A stretch of 49,731 nucleotides of DNA. It comes from Nocardia donostiensis. Lineage in GTDB: Bacteria; Actinomycetota; Actinomycetes; Mycobacteriales; Mycobacteriaceae. The translations under genes were made by a program, and so were the position numbers. Shown here piece by piece: positions 43,799 to 49,731 of the stretch (the first letter of the stretch is position 1; each line of letters begins with the position of its first letter). The stretch covers positions 1-49,731 of the forward strand of contig NZ_MUKP01000036.1 of the NCBI RefSeq assembly GCF_002081715.1, given 5' to 3'. The notes under the pieces were generated by a model that worked only from the letters and a program-made list of their open reading frames with translations, was not told the origin of the DNA and did no database searches.

Positions 43799-44587
43799 GT
43801 GGCTCTCGAAATCGATCTGTCCGGGCGCGTCGTTCTGGTAACCGGCGGTGTCCGCGGAGTGGGCGCCGGGGTGAGCCGGGTGCTGCTCTCCGCCGGGGCG
43901 ACGGTGGTGGCCTGTGCACGCCGCCCCGCCGATACCGCGGTGGAATATCAGGGGCGGGCCGTCGAATTCCTGCCGTGCGATGTGCGCGATGCCGATGCCG
44001 TGCAGACGATGATCGACACCATCGTCGAACGACACGGCCGGCTGGATCATCTGGTCAACAACGCCGGTGGGGCCCCGTTCGCACTCGCCGCCGAGGCCAG
44101 TAAGAACTTTCATGCCAAAATCGTCGAGCTGAACCTGCTCGCCCCGCTGCTCGTCGCGCAGCGCGCCAACGTGGTGATGCAGACCCAGCCCGACGGCGGG
44201 TCCATCGTCAATATCTCCAGCGTCAGCGGCCACCGGCCCTCACCCGGCACCGCCGCCTATGGTGCGGCCAAAGCGGGCGTGGACAGCCTCACCTCCTCGC
44301 TCGCGGTGGAATGGGCGCCGAAGGTCCGGGTGAACTCCCTGGTTGCCGGGGCGGTCGAAACGGAACTGAGCGAACTGCACTACGGCGACGCCGATGGTGT
44401 CGCCGCTGTCGGCCGCACCATTCCGCTCGGCCGCCTGGCCCGGCCCGAGGATATCGGCCGCAGCGTCGCCTTCCTGCTCTCCCCGCTCGCGTCCTATGTG
44501 AGCGGCGCGACCTTGCAGCTCCACGGCGGCGGCGAACGACCCGCCTTCCTGGACGCGGGCAACGCGGAAAACGCCGGACAAGTCTGA
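43799..44587 (+). CDS. Short-chain dehydrogenase, Rv3549c homologue
   Basis: A 262-residue SDR from GTG 43799, immediately downstream of the KstR2 operator with no ribosome site. Cofactor loop GGVRGVGAGVSRVL, NNAGGAPFA, catalytic Ser/Tyr/Lys in ISSVSGHRPSPGTAAYGAAK and the ending SPLASYVSGATLQLHGGG are complete. It and the next gene are in the order Rv3549c-Rv3548c, both in the KstR2 regulon. Specific step in the C/D-ring pathway is not known to me. Confidence 0.88.
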   Translation: MALEIDLSGRVVLVTGGVRGVGAGVSRVLLSAGATVVACARRPADTAVEYQGRAVEFLPCDVRDADAVQTMIDTIVERHGRLDHLVNNAGGAPFALAAEASKNFHAKIVELNLLAPLLVAQRANVVMQTQPDGGSIVNISSVSGHRPSPGTAAYGAAKAGVDSLTSSLAVEWAPKVRVNSLVAGAVETELSELHYGDADGVAAVGRTIPLGRLARPEDIGRSVAFLLSPLASYVSGATLQLHGGGERPAFLDAGNAENAGQV

Positions 44588-44630
44588 CACCAGCTAATCA
44601 CCTGTCCCCACCAGCAACGATAGGAACGAC

Positions 44631-45542
44631 ATGGGAACCGAGGGCATCTGCGCCGGGCGCACAGTCATCATCACCGGCGCCGGCCGTGGTATCGGCCGCG
44701 CGCACGCGCTGGCCTTCGCCGCCGAGGGCGCGAATGTGGTCGTCAACGATATCGGCACCGCGCTCGACGGCGCCGCGACCAGCGAGACCCCCGCCGAACA
44801 GGTCGTTGCCGAAATCAAGGCCAACGGCGGTCAGGCCGTCGCCAACAGCGACGACGTCGCCGATTGGGAGGGCGCGCGCAACCTCATCCGCACCGCCATC
44901 GACACCTTCGGCGGGCTGGACGTCCTCGTCAACAACGCTGGTTTCGTACGCGACCGGATGCTGGTCAACCTCAGCGAAGGCGAATGGGACGCCGTTATCC
45001 GCGTCCACCTCAAAGGCCATTTCGCCACCATGCGCCATGCCGCCGAATACTGGCGCGCCGAATCGAAAGCCGGGCGCAAGGTGGACGCTCGCGTCATCAA
45101 CACCAGTTCCGGAGCGGGATTACAGGGCAGCGTAGGCCAAAGCAACTACGGTGCGGCGAAGGCCGGTATCGCCGGGCTGACCCTGACCGCGTCTGCTGAA
45201 TTCTCCCGATACGGCGTGACCGTGAACGCGATCGCCCCTTCGGCCCGCACCCGGATGACCGAAACCGTTTTCGCCGACATGATGGCCAAACCCGAAGATG
45301 GATTCGACGCAATGGCCCCGGAGAACATTTCCCCGCTGGTTGTCTGGCTCGGTAGCCCCGAATCCGCCGGAGTCACCGGCCGGGTGTTCGAGGTCGAGGG
45401 CGGCAAGGTCGCGCTCGCCGAAGGCTGGCGGCACGGCGAACCCGCGGACCGGGGCGCGAAATGGGAACCGAGCGAACTCGGGCCCGTGGTTGCCGACCTG
45501 ATCGCCAAGGGTTTGCCGCCGGAGCCCGTATACGGGGCCTGA
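44631..45542 (+). CDS. Short-chain dehydrogenase, Rv3548c homologue
   Basis: A 303-residue SDR beginning MGTEGICAGRTVIITGAGRGIG. It has the classical cofactor loop GAGRGIGRAHALAF, NNAGF, and catalytic TSSGAGLQGSVGQSNYGAAKAG (Ser, Tyr, Lys). The C-terminal part (PLVVWLGSPESAGVTGRVFEVEGG) is of the MFE-2/hydroxyacyl-CoA dehydrogenase-like group. It follows the first SDR by 43 bases and a hairpin follows it. Confidence 0.88.
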   Translation: MGTEGICAGRTVIITGAGRGIGRAHALAFAAEGANVVVNDIGTALDGAATSETPAEQVVAEIKANGGQAVANSDDVADWEGARNLIRTAIDTFGGLDVLVNNAGFVRDRMLVNLSEGEWDAVIRVHLKGHFATMRHAAEYWRAESKAGRKVDARVINTSSGAGLQGSVGQSNYGAAKAGIAGLTLTASAEFSRYGVTVNAIAPSARTRMTETVFADMMAKPEDGFDAMAPENISPLVVWLGSPESAGVTGRVFEVEGGKVALAEGWRHGEPADRGAKWEPSELGPVVADLIAKGLPPEPVYGA

Positions 45543-45581
45543 GGGCTGGCTTCCAGCGTCTTTCTGCGAGAAACGGGGGCT

Positions 45582-45600
45582 CGGCCTACTATGTAGGCCG
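45582..45600 (+). terminator. Hairpin after the SDR pair
   Basis: CGGCCTAC-tat-GTAGGCCG, perfect 8-bp arms, 40 bases past the stop of the second SDR. No T-run follows; the loop is only three bases. Confidence 0.65.
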
Positions 45601-45712
45601 GTCCGCGAAAGGTATTGGGCCGATATACCGGTCGTGTTCAGCAGGGCACGGCCGTCGGCGTCTCTTCGCCGGGTGGAGTATGCGCAATATCTGATGAAGG
45701 GTTGGCTTGTGC

Positions 45713-46849
45713 ATGGCCTTTGGTCGCGCCTCGCATGTGATGGTGGTAGCTGGAGCTGTTGCCGGTCTCTCGCTACTGGCTCCCCTCGCTGCGGAAGCCC
45801 AACCAACGCCTTACGGTGACCCGGCTGGTCCCGGCGCCTCGTTCGGCTGGCAGAGTGAGCGAGAACAGAACTCACCGTTCACCCCTCCCTCGCCTGGAGT
45901 AACCCACGGCGGCCGTGCGCCTTTCGATCTGCCATCCCTGCCGGGGCATAGCACGTCATTCGGCGAGCAGGACTTCGGTGCCCCGTTCGATGGGCAGGGT
46001 GTGGGTGAACCGGGCTCGCCGTTCGGGCTCCCGGGGATGCGTACGCCGTTCGGGCAACCGGCCGATGGATGGGATTCACCTCTCAGCGGGCAGGGGGAGG
46101 GGTTGCGTCTGAACGAAGAGGGAGGGCAGGAATCGCCGTACGGCAGCGGGCCGAAGAACCGTAATTCGCATGGGGATTCGGCGCACGTCCCTGGTTGGTC
46201 ACCGCATGGGAACGGGCCGGGAAATCCATTCGGTAATGGCGTGAACCCGCCGTTCGGGAACGGACCCGGATGGCACGGTACGCCGCGTCAGCCGCAGCAG
46301 AACAATCCCATGCTGCCGCCATATACGGGGTCTCCCGCATGGGTGCCGCCGTTCGGCCTGGTGCCGCCGCTCGTCCTGCCACCCGCGCCCGCACCCGCGG
46401 CGCCCGCCCCGCCAGGACCAGAAGCACCCGCTTCCCCTGCTCCCGGCACGCCTGCGCCAGACGCACCCGGCACGCAGGCACCAGCTCCGAACGTTTCGCC
46501 ACCACCCGCGCAGGTGCCCGCAGCCCCGGATCCGGCAGTGCCCGCTCCGGGTGCTCCTGCTCCAGATGCTCCTGCCCCGAGCGCCCCTGTTCCGGGTGCT
46601 CCTGCTCCAGGTGATCCAGCTCTGGCTGCTCCCGAATCCCCTGCTTCAGCAGCGGAGCCGGACCACGATATCCGCCCCACCAGTGCCGAGGACGGTCTGC
46701 CCGATGTGAAAGTACTGTCGGTGATCGGCGGTCTGGTCGCGTTGGCGCTTGCCGGAGCTGCTTCCGCCGCAGTGAGTTTCCAGAGCGCAGCGCAGGAGCA
46801 GGCCCGTATCGATGCTGCACGGGCTGAATTCTTCGGAACAGGTGCGTGA
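45713..46849 (+). CDS. Exported Pro/Ala-rich protein with C-terminal membrane anchor
   Basis: A 378-residue protein (MAFGRASHVMVVAGAVAGL). Residues about 9-30 form a signal peptide ending in AEA; the mature part to about residue 215 is Gly/Pro/Phe-rich with recurring PFG-type motifs (SPFGLPGM, TPFGQPAD, NPFGNG, PPFGNG). Residues about 222-310 are a low-complexity PAP tract (PAPAPAAPAPPGPEAPASPAP). A hydrophobic segment near 335-355 would anchor it. A TTG two codons earlier with AAGGG before it is an alternative start. No family recognised; a cell-wall-spanning role is plausible. Confidence 0.75.
   Translation: MAFGRASHVMVVAGAVAGLSLLAPLAAEAQPTPYGDPAGPGASFGWQSEREQNSPFTPPSPGVTHGGRAPFDLPSLPGHSTSFGEQDFGAPFDGQGVGEPGSPFGLPGMRTPFGQPADGWDSPLSGQGEGLRLNEEGGQESPYGSGPKNRNSHGDSAHVPGWSPHGNGPGNPFGNGVNPPFGNGPGWHGTPRQPQQNNPMLPPYTGSPAWVPPFGLVPPLVLPPAPAPAAPAPPGPEAPASPAPGTPAPDAPGTQAPAPNVSPPPAQVPAAPDPAVPAPGAPAPDAPAPSAPVPGAPAPGDPALAAPESPASAAEPDHDIRPTSAEDGLPDVKVLSVIGGLVALALAGAASAAVSFQSAAQEQARIDAARAEFFGTGA
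46380..46640 (+). repeat. Pro/Ala low-complexity coding repeat
   Basis: Short imperfect units coding for (A/G)-P-(A/D)-(A/P) follow one another (gcgcccgctccg-like), for example GAPAPDAPAPSAPVPGAPAPGDPA. These are typical of flexible, extended linkers crossing the cell wall. Confidence 0.75.
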
Positions 46850-46853
46850 TCGA

Positions 46854-47366
46854 GTGACAGAGAGTAAAACGCAGAGCACGCGTTCCTATCGCCGGGTCGC
46901 AGCCGCTGTCGATGCGGTCTGCGCGGTCGCCGCCGATGCCGACGCCACCACCCTCGATGAGGTGGTGCATGCGATTGCCGCCGAACGCGGCCGTCCCATC
47001 GAGATCGCGGACGCTGAACTGGGTCCGGGTGTGTGCGGGCAGCGCCGGTTTTATCCGGACAAGGATGTCATCGTGTTGGCGAGCGCGCTGCCCAACCGCG
47101 AGCACACTTTGGCGCACGAACTCGGTCATATTGTTTTCGACCACGAAGGCGCACCCGCGCCGGAGGTGACGCTGGAAGCCAGCGACGATCTGATCGCCTA
47201 CATGCTGAGCCAGCGCGCGCATCAGCGCATCGTCGACGACGGCGAGGACGAGCAAGCCGAATGGGAGGCCGAAACGTTCGCCGCCATGCTGATGACGCGG
47301 TTACGTGTTTTCAACAGCCGGGGCGCGGGCGTCTCGGTCCTTCGATTCGATGAGGCTCTCGGATGA
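46854..47366 (+). CDS. ImmA/IrrE-family metalloprotease
   Basis: A 170-residue COG2856 protein from GTG 46854, four bases after the previous stop. The zinc motif H88-E-L-G-H92 lies in HTLAHELGHIVFDH; the third ligand is likely the Glu of AEWEAETFAAMLM. The N-terminal 50 residues are helical. Such proteases cleave XRE-type repressors or process partner proteins. Its stop overlaps the start of the MAB_1171c-like gene (ATGA), and an XRE gene lies convergent downstream. Confidence 0.88.
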   Translation: MTESKTQSTRSYRRVAAAVDAVCAVAADADATTLDEVVHAIAAERGRPIEIADAELGPGVCGQRRFYPDKDVIVLASALPNREHTLAHELGHIVFDHEGAPAPEVTLEASDDLIAYMLSQRAHQRIVDDGEDEQAEWEAETFAAMLMTRLRVFNSRGAGVSVLRFDEALG

Positions 47367-48373
47367 CCTTTTGGTTGACCGCACTGCTGATCTGGGTTGC
47401 GGCGGGTGCACGGGTGGGACGGGTATTGGTCAAACCGGCTACTACTGCGCGTGCCGCGATCGTCGTCGCCGTCGCGGCGGTGGCGCTCGCTGTCACTGTG
47501 GCGATCCCCGAGGTCGGGTTGGCCGTCGACCACCTCTTACCGGCCGGGCTGCCGACCGGTCTACTCTCCGACGGCATTGTGGTGTCGGCGTGGGTACTGT
47601 TCGCGTCCGCGACATCGGTGGTCGCGTCGGCGGCGTGGCCGGTGGTGTCGCGGCGGAATCTGCGTCAGATCGCGAGCGGCATCTATGTGCTGGGAGCTGC
47701 CGAAATCGTGCTCACGCTTATGGTTTCGCACGTGGTCGGGTGGGTGGTGACCGCGGTGGGCGGGGTTTTCATTGTTGTCACCGGGCTGCGCACGCTGGGC
47801 TGGACCGCGCTCGGACGCGGTATCGCGATCTACACCGCGGGCACTGCGCTGGTGGTGGCGCTCGCGGTGGGGCAGATGCAACGGGAAGTGGTCGAGGCGC
47901 CCCGCGCTGATCCGGGGCAGCCGGGGTGGGCGTGGCCGCTGTGGCAGATAGCCGGTCTGTTGATTGCGTTCGGCGCGGTGTGGATTGTCGTCGAACTCTG
48001 GGTGCGGGCACGGCTGCTGTTGCGGCGGGTGCGGCGGCTGCATCGTGTTCTGGTGAAACGTTTTCCGGAAGTGGTGGTTCATGAGCAGACCGGAACCCCC
48101 ACGCAGCTCAAGGCTTCCGACCAGGTCGCGCAGATTATGGACGCGCTGTACCTGCAATCCGGTGGCGGGGCGGAGTTCGCCGCGGCAGGGGACCCACCTG
48201 CGTCGGTGACCGAACGTGCCGATCGGGTCGCGAAATGGGCGGGTAACCCGCTCGGCGACGTGGTGGTCGATGCGCGCTGGATCGCACCGCCGGACGGGGT
48301 GACACCCCGAGGCTGGGTGCGGGCCATTGCGGAAGCGTTCGAAGCCGAGCCGGAAGTACCCACCTCGAGATGA
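47363..48373 (+). CDS. MAB_1171c-family membrane protein
   Basis: A 336-residue protein. The first 230 residues hold about seven hydrophobic helices; a basic segment WVRARLLLRRVRRLHRVLVKRFPE follows, and the last 90 residues are cytosolic, ending RGWVRAIAEAFEAE. This layout matches the poorly studied MAB_1171c-like membrane family that often sits beside ImmA/IrrE and XRE genes in actinobacteria. It overlaps the ImmA-type gene. Transport has been suggested for the family; I see no transporter motif. Confidence 0.78.
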   Translation: MTFWLTALLIWVAAGARVGRVLVKPATTARAAIVVAVAAVALAVTVAIPEVGLAVDHLLPAGLPTGLLSDGIVVSAWVLFASATSVVASAAWPVVSRRNLRQIASGIYVLGAAEIVLTLMVSHVVGWVVTAVGGVFIVVTGLRTLGWTALGRGIAIYTAGTALVVALAVGQMQREVVEAPRADPGQPGWAWPLWQIAGLLIAFGAVWIVVELWVRARLLLRRVRRLHRVLVKRFPEVVVHEQTGTPTQLKASDQVAQIMDALYLQSGGGAEFAAAGDPPASVTERADRVAKWAGNPLGDVVVDARWIAPPDGVTPRGWVRAIAEAFEAEPEVPTSR

Positions 48374-48554
48374 GACATAACTGAAGGTCCGCTGTGCAGC
48401 CTTCATCGGCGCTTGGGCTTGTTTTGCTCGCCCTATTACGTCACAGTGATTTCGGTTGAGGCGGCGTTTCGCTGTGCTGAAAGCGCTCTCGTCGTAGCCG
48501 CTGTGTCGTTACCGGTCTGTGCCCGAATATTCTGTGACACGTCACCATGGCGCA

Positions 48555-48609
48555 TTACATGTCTGCGGCGCGGTGCGTCCGTTCGGACGCCTGCGCCGCA
48601 GACATGTAA
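48555..48609. terminator. Very strong bidirectional hairpin
   Basis: Perfect 17-bp arms TTACATGTCTGCGGCGC and GCGCCGCAGACATGTAA enclose a second 7-bp hairpin (GCGTCCG/CGGACGC). The combined stem is about 24 bp. It lies five bases from the EspR-like stop (minus) and follows the membrane gene (plus), ending both. No T-run, as usual for actinobacteria. Confidence 0.88.
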
Positions 48610-48613
48610 GAAA

Positions 48614-49030
48614 CTATTCGGTTCCGTCCGGAGGAATTTCAGGCAGGCCTTCGCTTGCCCGCAGCTTCTCCGCCATGGAGGTGAGGAGATTCTGCGATTC
48701 TTCGGACAGGTCGAATGCCCGGCTGGACAGTCGCCGCAGCCCGTAGCCCTGCAGCTGCGACAGCAGCTCCAGATCGTGATCGATCTTCGCGGCGTAGATG
48801 TCGTTGAAGAAGTAGTCGGGCTTCACTTTGAAGAACTTCGCCAGCGCAGCGACCGTCTCGTCGGACGGATTCGTGCGCTGACCCGACCGCAACTGCGACA
48901 GATACGGTTTGGAGATCGGATGCCCGGATGCGGTGAGCGCGGCGGCGACCTCCGCATTGGTATGCGGCTTACGCCCCGGGGGATGCACGGTTTCGAACAG
49001 CTTGTTCAGCCGCGCCGCGAAATCAGCCAT
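48614..49030 (-). CDS. EspR-like XRE regulator
   Basis: A 138-residue helix-turn-helix protein. FAARLNKLFETVHPPGR, NAEVAAALTASGHPISKPYLSQLRSGQRTNPSDETVAALAKFF and KPDYFFND follow M. tuberculosis EspR almost segment by segment, including the HTH SKPYLSQLRSG and the dimerisation tail (LSSRAFDLSEESQ). EspR is a nucleoid-associated regulator of cell-wall and ESX-1 genes. Several EspR-like paralogues exist in actinobacteria, so strict orthology is open. Convergent with the ImmA/MAB_1171c pair, suggesting it may be the target of that protease. Confidence 0.88.
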   Translation of the reverse strand: MADFAARLNKLFETVHPPGRKPHTNAEVAAALTASGHPISKPYLSQLRSGQRTNPSDETVAALAKFFKVKPDYFFNDIYAAKIDHDLELLSQLQGYGLRRLSSRAFDLSEESQNLLTSMAEKLRASEGLPEIPPDGTE

Positions 49031-49392
49031 TGTGAGCCGCCCAATTCCCTTCGCTGTACTAACAGTCGTTATCTCGGATAGGTATCATTGATATTAGCGG
49101 CTAAGTAACTGAAAACCTACGCCTGATTCCGGATTTCCTTGAAGCTTCCAGGTACACATCCGGAGAACTGGCTCGGAGCGTGGCGTTTGCGGGTTGCCCG
49201 AATGCTTCTTGCGAAATCCGGGTACCCGCAGGTAACGGCCCGTCGCGGGGCTCTTCTCGGACGGGCCATGGGTAGCTTAAGGATAGCTGACAGCTCATCT
49301 AGCGGCTTGTGTCGCGGATTGTGTGGTGTACGACACGTTTCACCATGGCTGGGATGAGCCTTCAACTTGCGCGGTGAGAATTGGGAGAACTC
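49031..49392. other. Intergenic region between the EspR-like gene and fadA5
   Basis: About 360 bases with no gene. It holds the promoter region of the EspR-like gene (AT-rich taacagtcgttatctcgg ... attgatattagcgg) at its left end. At the right it ends with the fadA5 stop. Short symmetric pieces TAAC-agtc-GTTA (49058-49069) and GTGTCG/CGACAC are visible but not convincing as operators or terminators. Confidence 0.5.
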
Positions 49393-49731
49393 CTAGAGAC
49401 GTTCGATGATCGTCCCCGTCGCGAGCGCGCCACCGGCGCACATGAGCACCATTGCGGTACTGCGATCCGAGCGCTCTAGTTCGTGCAGCGCGGTGGTGAT
49501 GAGACGAGATCCCGTGGAGCCCACCGGATGTCCGATCGCAATCGCACCGCCGTTGACATTCACCCGGTCCATGTCGGGCCCGTGGACGCGCGCCCAGGAC
49601 AGTGCAACGGAAGCGAATGCCTCGTTGATTTCGAACAGATCGATATCGCCGATGCTCATTCCGGATCGCTCCAGCAGCCGGGTGCATGCTTGAACCGGGC
49701 CGTCGAGATGGAATTCCGGCTCCGCACCCAC
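49393..49731 (-). CDS. fadA5: Thiolase FadA5, C-terminal part (runs off the window)
   Basis: The last 113 codons of a thiolase: VGAEPEFHLDGPVQACTRLLERSG in two parts, IGDIDLFEINEAFASVALSWARVHGPDMDR (NEAF), GGAIAIGHPVGSTGSRLITTALHELE (active His) and MCAGGALATGTIIERL (active Cys). These match the C-terminus of M. tuberculosis FadA5 (Rv3546), which thiolyses the sterol side-chain keto-CoA ester. The active-site nucleophile and start lie outside the window. Confidence 0.9.
   Translation of the reverse strand: MGAEPEFHLDGPVQACTRLLERSGMSIGDIDLFEINEAFASVALSWARVHGPDMDRVNVNGGAIAIGHPVGSTGSRLITTALHELERSDRSTAMVLMCAGGALATGTIIERL

Noticed and set aside
49058..49069. TAAC-agtc-GTTA symmetry near the EspR-like start
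   Set aside because: Only four-base arms; too short to claim as an operator.

Overview
The window is high-GC actinobacterial DNA, and the gene content points to a mycolic-acid-containing member of the Mycobacteriales, most likely Nocardia or a close relative such as Rhodococcus. The main reasons are a sterol-ring catabolic cluster arranged as in Mycobacterium tuberculosis Rv3548c-Rv3570c, KstR- and KstR2-type operators, a KasA/KasB-type ketoacyl synthase, an EspR-like regulator and many GTG starts. No tRNA, rRNA, CRISPR array or intact insertion sequence was seen. Genus is an inference from gene content only.

Layout. 1-2.0 kb: the start of an acyl-CoA dehydrogenase gene and an AtuA-family gene. 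2.1-9.1 kb: mixed housekeeping genes (small membrane protein, TnpB remnant, RibD_C reductase, thiD, TetR/KAS divergent pair, NAD(P)-binding reductase, thiC with a TPP riboswitch). 9.2-12.5 kb: a TetR-controlled antibiotic-type ABC exporter. 12.5-17.9 kb: the KstR-controlled steroid A/B-ring block hsaA-hsaD-hsaC-hsaB, divergent from kshA and a translationally coupled small Cys protein. 18.0-21.1 kb: DUF427 protein, MarR/MFS operon and a frameshifted RelE-like gene. 21.2-32.1 kb: the KstR2-controlled C/D-ring block fadD3-echA-fadE31-fadE32-(gap)-fadE33 on the minus strand, divergent from fadE30-ipdF, an unknown 242-residue gene, kstR2 and fadA6. 32.1-39.9 kb: an accessory insert with a SARP/AfsR-type regulator, a quinone-reductase-like enzyme, a hemerythrin protein, DUF4267 and NIPSNAP proteins, and a DUF3800-like two-gene pair. 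40.0-45.5 kb: the KstR2 block resumes with echA20-ipdA-ipdB-ipdC divergent from two SDR genes. 45.7-49.0 kb: a Pro/Ala-rich exported protein, an ImmA/IrrE protease, a MAB_1171c-like membrane protein and a convergent EspR-like regulator. 49.4 kb to the end: the C-terminal part of fadA5.

How the genes work together. KshA with HsaA-D opens and cleaves steroid rings A and B. FadD3 activates the remaining C/D-ring propionate (HIP), and IpdF, FadE30, IpdC, EchA20, IpdAB, FadE31/32 and FadA6 degrade it. FadA5 belongs to side-chain removal. I found matching operators: two KstR-like sites between hsaA and kshA and three KstR2-like sites, each followed 12-17 bp later by a GTG start with no leader. The most novel-looking signal is a pair of near-identical SARP-type promoters (three 11-bp direct repeats plus a shared 18-bp box), one in front of the reductase gene and one in front of the hemerythrin gene, flanking the SARP gene itself. 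Together they define a small, apparently undescribed regulon inserted into the sterol cluster.
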